From the NCBI GenBank assembly GCA_016584305.1, contig JACEEZ010005954.1, positions 305,001 through 369,000 of the forward strand: a stretch of DNA of 64,000 nucleotides, in the 5' to 3' direction. The stretch comes from Chionoecetes opilio (Eukaryota > Arthropoda > Malacostraca > Decapoda > Majidae). Each line of letters opens with the position of its first letter. Position 1 is the stretch's first letter. Positions 22,859-33,869 of this stretch are shown here, in pieces. The notes under the pieces are model-generated. The model ran no database searches. It was not told where the DNA came from and saw only the letters and a list, made by a program, of their open reading frames with translations. Both the position numbers and the translations under genes were made by a program.

Positions 22859-23155
22859 CCACTACTCTCACCACCACCACCACCTATAATACTCCCCACA
22901 GCTACCACTACTCTCACCACCACCACCACCACCACCACCACCTATAATACTCCCCACAGCTACCACTCCTGACCACCACCACCACCACCACCACCTATAA
23001 TACTCCCCACAGCTACCACTCCTGTCACCACCACCCCCACCTTAATATCCCCACGCTACCCCTCCTGTCACCCCCACCACCACCCATAAACTCCCCCCCG
23101 CTACCACCGGCCACCACCCCATACCACCCCTATAATACTCCCCACAGCTACCACG
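22859..23155 (+). repeat. CAC/CACCTATAATACTCCCCACAG minisatellite
   Basis: (CAC)n runs alternate with CTATAATACTCCCCACAGCT units. The first units are clean. From about 23030 the units become erratic, with extra C runs, at the start of the low-fidelity block. Confidence 0.85.
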
Positions 23156-23159
23156 TGTC

Positions 23160-24840
23160 TTTTTCTTTCCTTTAGTCTGTCTGTCCTCTTCTCTGTCGTC
23201 TGTCTGTCTCTTCATTCTTTCTGTCTGTCTGTCCCCCTCTCATTTCTGTCTGTCTGTCTGTCTCTCATTTTTGTCGTCTGTTTTGTCTGTCGTTTTCCAT
23301 TTTTGTCTTTTCCTGTCTGTCTCTCTTTTCTCTGTCTTTTCTGTCTGTCTCTCTCATTCTCTTTTTCGGTTGTTGTCTGCCCCTCTTTCTCGTCGTCTGT
23401 GGGTTCTGCTCTCATTCTCGGTTGTCTGTCGTCTCTCATTTCTGAAATGTCTCTTTTCTCTGTATGTTGTCGTCTTCATTCCTGTAGTCTGCTTTTCCTT
23501 CATTCTCTGTATGTCGTCTGTTCTTTCCCCGTTTTGTTTTGTCTGTTAAATTTCTGTAGTCGGTCTGTCTCATTCTCTGTATTTTTGTCTGTTCATTTCT
23601 GTATGCGTCTGCCCTCTTTTCCTGTATTTTTTTTCGGGGCTCATTTCTGTATGCTGTCTGTCTAATTTTTTGTATGTCTGTCTGTCTCATTCTCGTATGT
23701 CTTTTCGTCTCATTCTCCTGTATGTCTGTCGTTCTTTCTCTGTATGTTTTGTCTGTCTAAATTCTCTGTATGTCTGTCTGTCTCATTCTCTGTATGTCGT
23801 CTGTCTCATTCTCTGTATGTCGGGCTGTCTCATTCTCTTTTATTTTCTGCTTTTCCCTTTCTCTGTACCCCGGTCTTTTCTCTTTTCCTGTATGTTGTCT
23901 TGTTCATTCTCGGGTATGTCGTCTTTTCTCATTCTCTGATGTCTGTCTGTCTATTCCCCTTTCTGTCTGTCTTTTCCCCATTCTCGGGTATGTCTGTCGT
24001 CTACTTTCTCTGATGTTTTGCCCGTCTCATTTTTGGGTATTCTGTCGTCTCATTCTCTGTATTTCTGTCTTTTCTCTTTCTCTGTATGTCTGTCTGTCTC
24101 ATTCTCTGTATGTGGGTTCTGTCTCTTTCCCTCTGTATGTCTGTCTGTCCCCATTTCTGTAGTCTGTCTGTCTCATTCTCTGTATTTTCGGGCTGCTCAT
24201 TCTCTGTATGTCTGTCTGTCCCCAATTTCGTTTTGTCTGTCGTTCTTTCTTGTATGTCGGGCTGTCTCATTCTCTGTATGCTGTCTTTTCTCATTTTTCG
24301 GGTATGTCGTCTGTCTCATTTCTGTATGTCTGTCTGTTCTTTTCTCTGAGGTCTGTCTGTCGGTTCTTTCTCTTTTTGTCTTTTCTGCCCATTTTGAAAG
24401 TCGGTCGGTCTCATTCTCGGTAGTCTCTGTCTAATTTCGTTTTGGCTGTCTGTCCATTTTTGTATGTCTGTCGTCGGTCTAATTCTCTGTATTTCTGTCG
24501 GGTTCTGTTTTCATTCGGGTAGTCTGTCTGTCTCTCCCTTTTCTCTGTATGTCGTCTGTCTCTTATCTTCTGTGGGTCTGCTGTCTCTATTCCCCTGTCG
24601 TCGGGTCGTCTCATTCTCTGTATGTCTGTCGTTCATTTTGTATGTCTGTCGGGTCTTCATTCTCGGGATTGTCTGTCTCTCTTTCTTGTTTTGTCTGTCG
24701 GCTCTCTTTTTCTCTGTTGCCCTGTCTGTCTCTCATTCTCTGTCGTCTTTCTGTCTCTCATTTCTGTCGTCTCGTCGGGCTCTCATTTCCTTCTGTTTCT
24801 GCTGTCTCATTTTTGGGTTTCGTCTGTCTGTGTGTTGTCT
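23160..24840 (+). repeat. TCTG-rich minisatellite (copy 2, degraded)
   Basis: Same array type as 19135-20690, but with frequent dropped bases and GGG/TTTT/CCCC substitutions inside otherwise regular TGTATGTCTGTCTGTCTCAT units. Confidence 0.9.
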
Positions 24841-25925
24841 CTAAAACCTAAAACACATGGGGCCGCCTCAACATGGTGTATACAGGGTGCGACGGGTTTT
24901 GGGGGTTTGAGGGGAGTGATTACATTTAAAATAAAAACATGTAAAAAAAAAAAACCTTTTAAAAATGAGGAAAAGTTTGATTTGCTGAAATTTTTTTGAG
25001 GGGTTATGAACAATACATTATGTTAGACGAGGGGGAAAGAGAAAAGAAAAATTTTACAGATAAACTTGGTAAAAAAAAGGGAAAATATAAAAAGACAGGG
25101 CAGAACCCCGAAAAAAAAAGGCCCCTTTTGACATTTGAAGGGGAATTTACATAAATAAGTCACTGCTTTTAAAACTGAACATCGGGCCCAAAAATACGAA
25201 AATTAAAAAAAATCGTGAAACCCGGCGGGGCACGGTGAAAAGGTTTTCGCAGTAATTTGTCTCCCTTTCTAACCCAAACTTTGGGGGGAGTGCAAAATTT
25301 CCCCCCCCCCCTTTTTTAACTATGATTCTTCCCCTTTTATCTTTTTTTTCATTATTGTTTTTATTTAATTTTGCGGTTTTTATCACAATTTTTCCCATAT
25401 ATGTTTTTTTAGGGAGGTAAAATTTATCATGACTATTGAAGTGCCAGGATAGGGTTTCCCCCTTTTTTTATTATTGTTTATTTCCTGTATGCCTAAAGGG
25501 GGGAAAAAAAAATAATAATAAAAGTTAATAAAATTAAAGGGTATTTTTATTTATGTTGGTGCCCCTTGGCTGAACTGTGTGCTCCTTTGTAATATTTTGT
25601 AACCTTGTGGTGCCGTTTTAGACGAAAAATAGATTCCACAGAGCTGAAATAAAATCCTAATTTTGGGGTTTAAGGGCTTAAATATTTTTAACCCAAAAAA
25701 AATTAATGATTTTCGATGATTTTAAAAAATTTAAATAAAACTGTGTGTTTTGTGTGGTGTGTGTGTGTGTGTGTGTGTGTTACACACTTTCCATGTTTAT
25801 ATTTCTTTTCAGAAAACTTTACTGAACATCCAAGTAAAGGTTAACACAAGGAATTCGTGTTGTGACTCCCTGACATTTCTGTTAAGGGTATGTGGGTCAT
25901 TTCCTAAATTTGGAAAATAATTAAT

Positions 25926-26011
<86 letters not shown>

Positions 26012-27078
26012 GCGTTCATTGTAAATCAGACACCGACACAAGTCTAACCACCACCTTCAACATATCTAGTACTGTATATACTGAAGTTACAAGTTCGATG
26101 ATTTCAACCTTGAGGTAACCCTGAGTTGTGTGTCCCGTACTCGATACTGAGGTGAATAAGAGCCTTGCAAGTTGGTGGCAAACACTCGTGATGACCTTCC
26201 CTGCCTGGTCACGTGCGTGTCAGGTCCTCGTTCAGGTGGCAAAATGATATTCATGTCCAGGTCACAAACTTTCCTCTCTATTAACCCGCGTGGCACCAGC
26301 GTCTTATAGGGTCTGTGGCACAAACCTAGGACAAGTCTTGGGTGTTGAGGTGCCGTCTTGCACGCTAAGGCGACAACAGGTTTCCATTTAAGCAACAAAT
26401 GACTCTCCAATACTCTTTTTTTGGGTCGACAACTTATTTCCCGGAATAACTTATCTTAACTGTAAGTAACGTGGCGGAAATTATTTTATTGGCTCGTGTT
26501 AACTTTTTTCCTTGTCTTTCTTATTGACTCAAAGAGTGAAACATATTTTCGCTATTTTTTATGATCCAATTCTCATGTATGAAAAAAAGTAATACATTAA
26601 AGATTTCGAGCCCTAACTAATCCAATCAATCCAGATCATGGAGGTAGTATGGGTGGAGACGCCCTGAGCCGTACTATATATTATACCTCAATGACCCAAA
26701 TGGTCCGTGAAGCCCTAAGGGATATCAGAGGCTGCGTTCCCTGCCCCTGAGACCCTGAGAGCCCCTTCCCTGCCCCTGAGTGCCTCCTATAGGAATAAGA
26801 AATACAAGGCTTTAAGCGGCAGTGTTTTGCAGGTGTTTTACTGAATACCCGCAGCTGTAAATGCGAGTCTATAACCTTCGCATTACCTCAGACAACTGCA
26901 CTGTCCTGCACACCTGGAACAACCATTAACTTGTCACCTAACACACCCATACTATCAGTCACGGGCCAGCTAAAACAACATCACTTCCATACCGCTAACT
27001 GAGCACTGGCATTCACTTGGTGCATGCCTGGTGCTGTCACACACGACAATAGATAATAACACCCACAGCTACCACTCC
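24841..27078 (+). repeat. Direct duplication, copy 2 unique part
   Basis: Copy of 20691-22858 at an offset of about 4.2 kb. 24841-25745 aligns but is riddled with homopolymer-type differences; 25770-27078 is about 99 percent identical. The 107-codon minus ORF at 26087-26410 encodes the same peptide as copy 1, with one silent difference. It has no recognisable domain. Confidence 0.9.
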
Positions 27079-27399
27079 TGTCACCACCACAGCTACCACT
27101 CCTGGTGGTACCCCACTCACTACAACACACCAGTTGTTGTCGACCAAACAAATTATGATTCAGCGATGTCAACACGTTTTTAATATATCATTTCAGATTG
27201 ATATTTTGTGAATAACGCATCCTAATTATTGCAACAGTCAATAGCCTTGCAACATGGCATGAAAGCGATACTCTATACGGGAGTAATGATGAAACACGTG
27301 AATAGGAGTTTGTGAAATAACAGTAATACTTTGTGAGGAAATTACATTAAAATAAAGAAGTCAAAAGGACCAATGCGAGCACACACACAGAGAGAGCGA

Positions 27400-27476
27400 G
27401 AGCGAGAGAGAGAGCAAGAGCAAGAGCAAGAGCAAGAGCAAGAACAAAAGCAAGAGCAAGAGCAAGAGAGAGAGAA

Positions 27477-27514
<38 letters not shown>

Positions 27515-27625
27515 CACAAGGTAAGAGATAGACAAAGTCAGAGAAAGACAAACAAAGACAGAAGGAAGAGATACAACAGAAACACACACACACACACACC
27601 ACACACACACACACATAATAAAAGT
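27400..27625. repeat. Compound AGAGCA / AAC / AC microsatellite
   Basis: (GAGCAA)n around 27413-27470, (AAC)n at 27478-27513 and (AC)n near 27584-27616. Confidence 0.93.
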
Positions 27626-27895
27626 GGACGTGAACTTTAGGTAACAGTAGTAATTGAAGCCAAAAAAACATCGCCTGTGGGATTTTCTGATACAAAGGAA
27701 GCAAGAAAATTATAGTCGAGCTGTCCGCTACTTGACGATAATGGGCGGGCCCAACAAGCAAACCAGGGCGGGGACTTCTTTATTGCATTGTTACATGATT
27801 CAACAAGACAAGGGCAGCGTTGAGTCAGGATGCGAGCAGTAAACATTAATTGAAGGGAATGCGGATAAGCTACTGAATAACACTGCCACGACTGA
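27626..27895. other. Unique sequence
   Basis: No supported gene or repeat. Confidence 0.4.
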
Positions 27896-27899
27896 TTAC

Positions 27900-28108
27900 A
27901 ATAGTCTATTTTTTTAACGAGGCGAAAATACCATTAAGGTCTCAATAATAATGCTTAAAGTTATGCCTATATTTACCTGCTAATATGGTTAACTATGATA
28001 AAATACAACTGAAATTAAGAAGAAGCGTAGTATTCCCTTCTCCTGGCATCAATTATTTATCAGTCAGTAAGCAGCAAGGGGTCAGGATTTTTCGCCTAGT
28101 TAAAAAAA
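27900..28108 (+). mobile_element. MITE family 2, copy A
   Basis: About 205 bp aligning along its length to 40690-40904. Left end ATAGTCTATTTTTTTAAC is clear; right end GCCTAGTTAAAAAAAACG has diverged outside the TTAAAAAAAA core. No coding potential. Confidence 0.75.
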
Positions 28109-28345
28109 ACGTTGTGCACCAGTGTTCGTGAAATCGCATTACTATAGAGGTCAAATATTATGATAGTAAACAAACACACACACACACAAGCACGCACGCA
28201 CACACACACACACACACGTTTGAGTCCTAAGTTCGAAATCTCCTGAAATTCTAAGTAGCTTGTAAAGGTGGCGTGGATGTGAGCACTGAATATTGCAACT
28301 GCTCGAGAAGTAAATAATACAAGCAAAGGAAAATGTCACCCTATC

Positions 28346-28351
28346 TTTATT
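28346..28351 (-). promoter_or_regulatory. Possible polyadenylation signal (gene C)
   Basis: AATAAA on the minus strand about 540 bp beyond an in-frame stop that follows read-through of the 28976-29083 exon. Such hexamers are common in AT-rich DNA, so this is suggestive only. Confidence 0.25.
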
Positions 28352-28599
28352 CATCGAGGATAAGAAGGTGGCAGGGGCTACGATGAAAAAAATAACAATA
28401 ACAGAATGAATACAGTAGGTTGTATTCAGTTGTTTAAATATTCAGATGACACGAGAAGCGACGGTGGTGACAGCGACAACGATGATTATGGGGTGAAAGT
28501 AAAACTAGAAGAAGGAGAGTTGATATTTAGATGATAAAGGTTCTTAAACACACACACACACACACACACACAACGTCAAAGAACTGGATGAATGTAGAT

Positions 28600-28680
28600 A
28601 CAGAGACGGGACCACACGAGTGTAGCTCAGACCCTGTAAAACACAACTAGGTAAATATAACTAGGTAAATACACACATAC
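28600..28680 (+). mobile_element. SINE 3' end, 5'-truncated
   Basis: AGAGACGGGACCACACGAG, then CCTGTAAAACACAACTAGG and a tandem CTAGGTAAATA tail. It matches the 3' end of the SINE at 36.3 kb and of the LINE at 57.1 kb. An AC/CA repeat lies on both sides. Confidence 0.75.
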
Positions 28681-28699
28681 ACACACATGCACATACACA

Positions 28700-28737
<38 letters not shown>

Positions 28738-28975
28738 TACTCCTTTACCAACACCTTACGTCTTCTATACTTCTATATACACAACCACTTAAGCGTTACA
28801 CCCTAAAGAGGCAAGGCTAGCGAAAGTCATCATTGTAAGAAGAAAAGACATTCATAACATCTTAACATCAAAGCAAACATCGGTAAGTCTCCTCACTCAC
28901 TCCTCCAAAGCACTCCTCCGCCACCTTCACCCGTCATCGCCTCTAAACACAACAATATACTTATATTTGGCTTAC

Positions 28976-29083
28976 CATCTGTGGTGAGATTATAGAAGTC
29001 CAAGCCTTCGCCTTCGTCAGCATAAGGCTTATTCAGCAAAAGATTGCAGCGGAGGTGCGAACCATAAAGACGCCAGTAATCAA
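28976..29083 (-). CDS. Gene C: candidate exon (35 codons)
   Basis: On the minus strand it runs between an acceptor ending AAATCAG and a near-consensus donor CAGATG|GTAAGC, with both junctions in phase 1. The peptide starts DYWRLYGSHLRCNLLLN and ends GEGLDFYNLTTD, containing an NLT glycosylation sequon. Two continuations are possible. Splicing to an exon starting with two bases (9007-9173 fits) is one. Reading through the donor as GKPNISILLCLEAM to a stop near 28890 is the other. The family is not recognised. Composition and junctions make it one of the more gene-like segments here. Confidence 0.4.
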
Positions 29084-29568
29084 CTGATTTACAAGGGTGT
29101 GCGAGCTCGAACTGAACATACGGAACGAACCAACAAAGTAATAAAACAATGAAACAATGAAACCTGGATGATTAAAAACTATGAAGCTTTTGAATCACCA
29201 CACCATCTGACAAGAGTGTGTGTGTGTGTGTGCGTGTGGAGAAAGACATGTGAATCACGTGTGGATTAGATCTAGAAGTTCATCAGCATGTCAGAGAAGA
29301 GGCAGGGAAGTTGTGATCAGGGTCTCATGTATATATGCAGACATACACACATATATATACATACATAAATATATTATAGACCTTTCCCCTGAGTTTACTT
29401 TCCTTTCCCCCGAAATTTCGTTAAAAAGAGAAAAAAAGATACTGGTTCAACGTAGTAACATTCAGTAAAATATTCATCCTTGACATTCCCACTTTAATTA
29501 TTTTGTTGAAGGTATAATCTTAAATGCAGAGTAGGAAAGACCGAGACGCTATGCTTAAAGGGGGGGAG

Positions 29569-29576
<8 letters not shown>

Positions 29577-29621
<45 letters not shown>
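29577..29621. repeat. (GA)n microsatellite at SINE tail
   Basis: Follows ATCTTATCTTATC on the minus strand, so it may have grown from the 3' tail of the SINE at 29.7 kb. A second (GA)n lies on its other side at 29801-29820. Confidence 0.9.
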
Positions 29622-29624
<3 letters not shown>

Positions 29625-29639
29625 GATAAGATTTTCATC

Positions 29640-29800
29640 CTATCTAGACACTTTGCAAGTACCAACTACAAGGTTATTGACTATACAAAGCGCCGCCACG
29701 TCAGCACGAACTAGATGGACTCGAACCGCTGACCGAATGCGCAGGGACGCTGAACATTGCGAGGTCACGTCTCTACCAACCTTGCCACCCTGACGGGCAG
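29640..29800 (-). mobile_element. tRNA-derived SINE
   Basis: On the minus strand an exact box A consensus TGGCAAGGTTGG (29776-29787) is followed by box B GGTTCGAGTCC (29717-29727). The spacing of about 50 bases suits a tRNA with a long variable arm. A body of about 70 bp and an ATCTTATCTTATC-(CT)n tail follow. No convincing acceptor stem forms, so it is a SINE promoter head rather than a tRNA gene. Confidence 0.65.
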
Positions 29801-29928
29801 AGAGAGAGAGAGAGAGAGAGACTAACAAGTTTACCGTTGCTATCAAAGTGTGGCAGGGTGTGTAGTGTGGCATGCCAAGTTAGTCTGACGCGATGTTGAC
29901 GACCCGGTGATGAAGATAGCTTTCTTAC

Positions 29929-29961
29929 CTTCGGGGAGCGACGCGCAAGTTTTAATGAGTT
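29929..29961 (-). CDS. Gene C: candidate 33-bp microexon
   Basis: Between an acceptor TTGCTCCTCAG and a strong donor CCGAAG|GTAAGA on the minus strand. It reads two bases, LIKTCASLPE, and one base, so phase 1 on both sides. It joins seamlessly to DYWRLYG of the next exon. The preceding intron would be 90 bp. Confidence 0.3.
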
Positions 29962-30051
29962 CTGAGGAGCAACTATTCCCCTTCACAACAACGCGACCCC
30001 TTTACCTCGCGTCTTAACTACTTTGTCAGTCATTACTCTCTTGCCCCTCAC

Positions 30052-30110
30052 CTGGTGGTTGTACGAAGGGGCGGTGGGGGGGGGGCTGATGCTTCGCTAG
30101 GGTGATCTAT
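30052..30110 (-). CDS. Gene C: possible upstream exon (5' limit unsure)
   Basis: Minus-strand Pro-rich reading HQPPPHRPFVQPP ending at an ACCACCAG|GTGAGG donor in phase 1, matching the microexon at 29929-29961. The upstream limit is a guess: a TAG stop or weak TAG acceptor lies near 30105. A C-run inside makes the frame sensitive to sequencing error. Confidence 0.2.
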
Positions 30111-30212
30111 TGATGCTTCGGGAAACAAGGCGTCCTAAAGGAATGACAGCTTTCATTTTTTCTTTTCTTTTTGCATCACGCAATGAAATCTGCAGTTAAA
30201 AATTTTTGATTC

Positions 30213-30425
<213 letters not shown>

Positions 30426-30874
30426 TTTATGCAGTGGGAGCGCAGGGGAGGAGAAGGCATTCAGCAGGGGAAGCAGGGACAGTGAAAGCCAGGAAAGAGA
30501 ACAGCATGAGAACAATAACTCTGCAAGGCATTGTGAGCTGAACACTTTTTAAAGGAGGAAAAGTGATGAGACGAGTAACATATGATTCCATCTGTCTATC
30601 AAAGTTATGCAGGTAAAACTCTCCTTCCCATGAGAGACTTGTCCATCAAGAGACGGACGAGAGCGATTTCAGCATATGAGCCATGCATTACCTGGGAGAG
30701 AAGAAAAACCTGACAGCAGCTTCGTAGGTTGTTCATCAAAATGTGCAACTGACTGTGTCGGGTCGGTTTGTTTGCTTTTTGTCAATGTTTCTGTCTTATC
30801 TGTTTGTCTGCTTGCTTACATATAAGTTGTCTGTTATCTCCTATTGATGTCAATATGTCTTGGCTGTCTGTTAG

Positions 30875-30875
<1 letters not shown>

Positions 30876-30928
<53 letters not shown>
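30876..30928. repeat. (CT)n microsatellite
   Basis: Uninterrupted CT run. Flanking 30430-30870 shows no supported feature. Confidence 0.95.
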
Positions 30929-30931
<3 letters not shown>

Positions 30932-30984
30932 GCCTTTGTATATAAAGATTTACGTCAGCAATTAGTAGGTCTTGAGGAAGCACT

Positions 30985-31200
30985 TCAAAGCAACGGAGAA
31001 GATTGATTGCTTCCTGGCGACTGGCTGGTATTGCCATTACTGCTGTACTGCTGTTGTTGCTGCTCCTGCTGTGGTTTCATACGCAGCTGGAGACGCTAAA
31101 CCACACCAACCACAGCTTTGTAAATGCCTCAATAATGACGGCAATTTCTTCTCCCTTTCAGCACGAGCAGGATCCACCTGTCACTTATTCTCGGGATTAG
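30985..31200 (+). CDS. Possible type II membrane protein N-terminal segment
   Basis: Plus-strand open frame without its own ATG. It reads a basic stretch (KQRRRLIASWR), then a single hydrophobic helix (LAGIAITAVLLLLLLLLWF), then a stem with three close N-glycosylation sequons (NHT, NHS, NAS), and stops at 31198-31200. This order is usual in Golgi type II enzymes. The poly-Leu comes from CTG/TTG repeats, so chance is a real alternative. A good acceptor (CTTCTCCCTTTCAG, ending 31160) and an AGA|GTAAGT donor lie in the same region, so splicing could change the 3' part. Confidence 0.25.
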   Translation, partial: SKQRRRLIASWRLAGIAITAVLLLLLLLLWFHTQLETLNHTNHSFVNASIMTAISSPFQHEQDPPVTYSRD

Positions 31201-31209
31201 AGTAAGTGC

Positions 31210-32590
31210 TTTCCGCAGGCAATATGAATCTCGTGGCGGCGCCTGTCATGCGGCGTTGTTACCCCCCCCCCCCCCAACTCCCCACCGCGCCTCTGCATGC
31301 AGCCCCAACCATTTCCACTTCATTATTGAAAACCTACACTTCCCATCACTTTCCAGGAATTTGCTCCTCTTCGTCACAGAACTTAAATATCCCACGGGCC
31401 ACGCCTTGACACCACAGTTATATATGGAGTCCCCGTCACTCCACTGAAACTGCACTCTGCTTTTTCTTTGAGCCGTGTGGCCTATGAAAAATTAAACCAC
31501 GAGCAGAGATAATCGGGGATGTCATTTTGTGCATAATGAATAAACTATAAAGTCTAATTAATTTGGTTACGCAAGGAATCAGCCTTCATCTGACCTCGCA
31601 GCGTGAAGTGCAGTCAACATTACCATCTAATTACTATCTAACCTTGCATCCTTTCTTATAAGGTCTGAAAATTGCAATAGCCAGAACAGGATCACAGAGA
31701 ATAATTGCAGACATAACACTTAGCTGATGTCTGATGATAATGACAGAAGCGTGCACGAGTCGTAAGTATAGTAAGTAAGTAAGTATAAGCTTATATGGCA
31801 CACGAAAGTTCGGACTCTGAGAAGAAAGAACAAAAAAGTCTGCCCCTTCCATTTCCACTTGGCGTCACCTGAATCCAGCCGTCACCGCTCATTACCTAAG
31901 CCCAACATGCTCCATCACCTAATGCTGCTTCTCCCCCGCCACCTGACCGCCCCGCCACGCCCCGACTGCAGCTCGCTACCTCCCATGCACCTGCTCCCAC
32001 CACTTCCCTGACATTCTTTCACCTTTTACTGCAAGGCGGAAAATGAAACCCTGGATGTTAAATCAGCTAGATTGACGCGTCAATTTACAGTGAGGAAGGA
32101 AACACGAACAAACTTTGTGCAGGATTGTTTGGTTTGCGCCTGGAGGTGGCATATTATCAAGAAAGCCAATTCATGTTAGTTATCGGGATGGGGAGGAAAA
32201 AGGAGGGGGAAGTGGTGTTGTTAGACTGGTTGACTATTATACACAGTGAAGGCATGACTAAAACTGTATCATTGACCAGCATTTGCCAGACCAAACTTCC
32301 TGTGCATGTACTTACTGTACGCGTTATCTGTTGGTGATTCATGCTACTCTGTCTGGAGAAATTCATGCATGCAACCTAAAAAAAGAAAAAGAAAGATACT
32401 ACACAAACATGGCTGTTCTTTTGCAGCACAGTAAACGTGTGGTGATAATTGTTGTGTAAAACGGCGGCTGTATATTCATGGCGTGAGAAAGTCTGGCGGT
32501 GTTGCAAAATATGACTTATCAAAGCAACGTTTTCCAGTGACCATAATTGCGGAAAGCTCCTCTGCGGCAGAAGCTCAGAGGAGAGTTTTG
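31210..32590. other. Unique sequence, mixed composition
   Basis: Includes a 14-base C run (about 31262-31275) and a GC-rich stretch at 31860-32000 with several GT donors but no frame that I can defend. Confidence 0.4.
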
Positions 32591-32605
32591 TGTTTTAGTC
32601 AGCTT

Positions 32606-32618
32606 TTTATTTTTTATT
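32606..32618 (-). promoter_or_regulatory. Candidate polyadenylation signals for gene B
   Basis: Two AATAAA hexamers on the minus strand (32606-32611 and 32613-32618), about 200 bp beyond the gene B stop codon, a normal distance for a short 3' UTR. Confidence 0.4.
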
Positions 32619-32629
32619 TTTTACATCTA

Positions 32630-32727
32630 TTATACATATATACATATACATATACGTACATATGCACATACGTACATATGCACATACATACACATACACA
32701 TACATACACATACATATATACATACAA
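32630..32727. repeat. TACATA/CACATA hexamer array
   Basis: ACATATACATATACGTACATATGCACATA-type sequence (imperfect 6-12 bp units) in the presumed 3' UTR of gene B. Confidence 0.9.
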
Positions 32728-32817
32728 AACTAATAAATGAGCGGGCATCAGCCCGCCGCTGTAGCCGCAGCCAGAGTTAGGTCACAGGTGGGCGGGGCGT
32801 GAGGTCACTCCCGCTCC

Positions 32818-32942
32818 TTAGTGTTCATCGGGGGTGTGGAGCGGCACGCGCCACCTCCAGCAGGAGGGCAGGTTTTTCTGAACCTGCCGCAGCACGAGGG
32901 CGGCCGCGTCCTCCAGCGGGCCGACGCGCTGTCTGAGCCGCT
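32818..32942 (-). CDS. Gene B: candidate terminal exon
   Basis: Minus strand: acceptor CTGTCCCGCTACAG, two bases completing a Glu codon, then 40 codons (start RLRQRVGPLEDAAALVLRQV, end VPLHTPDEH) and a TAA stop at 32818-32820. About 90 percent of third positions in this frame are G or C, far above the alternative frames, which is strong evidence for coding. The first half looks like an amphipathic helix. It joins in phase to the exon at 33710-33774, and two AATAAA signals follow. The family is not recognised. Confidence 0.5.
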
Positions 32943-32949
32943 CTGTAGC

Positions 32950-33700
32950 GGGACAGGATAGCAGGTAGTGGGTCAAGGGACGGGGGGCAGCTCATGGATT
33001 AGCTTCATGACCCTACCGCTACTGCCACTAAGAACACTCAACCCCAACCCCCTTGGTCCTCACGCGTGATTACTACTGAGACTACTGAACTACTGAGATT
33101 ATCAAGATTATTTGGTCCTTAAACCACGTGGGCCTCGATCAACTTCTCATGGTATCAGTTCAACTGGGCATGGTATCAAAGACACATTCTTTCCAAACTC
33201 TTTCAGTCTCAATCATCCGTCCCCTTGTCTCACCACACAGTGCCAGCAGCAATAACATGCATTCTCTTCCTGTCCTTTCAACCACCTCATTCATTTCACA
33301 TCCCATTTCAGTCAAAACCACACGCATCATTTCCATTCTCTCTCGTTATACTTCTCAGATGATCAAATCTCATATTTTACTAGTTGTTGTTGTTGTAGTT
33401 GTTGAAGGGCAGTGATGTCGAAATCGACGATATTCGCCCTGGTGTACCTACAGCCGTGAATTAATCACAGTCGGGACAGTTGATTAGTCTTCCTCAGGAA
33501 GGCACAGGTGAGGCGGATGACGGCGGGGCGTCGTAATGGGTGGACGGCAGCGGCGGCCATATTCTACTAGTAATCATTTTTCCGCAAAATGTAAACACAT
33601 CAAATCAGCTTCATATTTCTGAAAATCTATCACATATATAATATAGACTGATCTGTGTTAATTTTACTGTAACGTATTGAAGCGAACGCCCCCCCACTTC
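32950..33700. other. Gene B intron and unique sequence
   Basis: Presumed intron between the 33.7 and 32.9 kb exons. A short ATG-initiated GC-rich reading (MAAAAVHPLRR) on minus at 33558-33560 has no convincing donor and is not called. Confidence 0.35.
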
Positions 33701-33709
33701 CTTCCTTAC

Positions 33710-33774
33710 CTTCACTATCCTCAGCTACACCTACTCCGGGCTGCTCTCTTGAGATGCAGGGAAGCAGGCAGGTG
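33710..33774 (-). CDS. Gene B: candidate internal exon (65 bp)
   Basis: Minus strand: a very good acceptor (long C/T tract ending CTGTCTTTAG) and a GTGAAG|GTAAGG donor. Only one frame is open; it reads TCLLPCISREQPGVGVAEDS plus E, with one base before and one after. The entry phase matches the donor at 38185 and the exit phase matches the acceptor at 32942. This two-sided agreement is the main support. The family is not recognised. Confidence 0.5.
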
Positions 33775-33869
33775 CTAAAGACAGAGGTGGGGGGGGGGGA
33801 TGCGTAGCAACATAAACAGGGCTCGTGCTGGGAATTGAGGACTTACCAGGCTGGGTTCTCCTTCTCTGG

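Noticed and set aside
33558..33560. Minus ATG with MAAAAVHPLRR reading as a first exon
   Set aside because: No donor before the stop and no phase partner.
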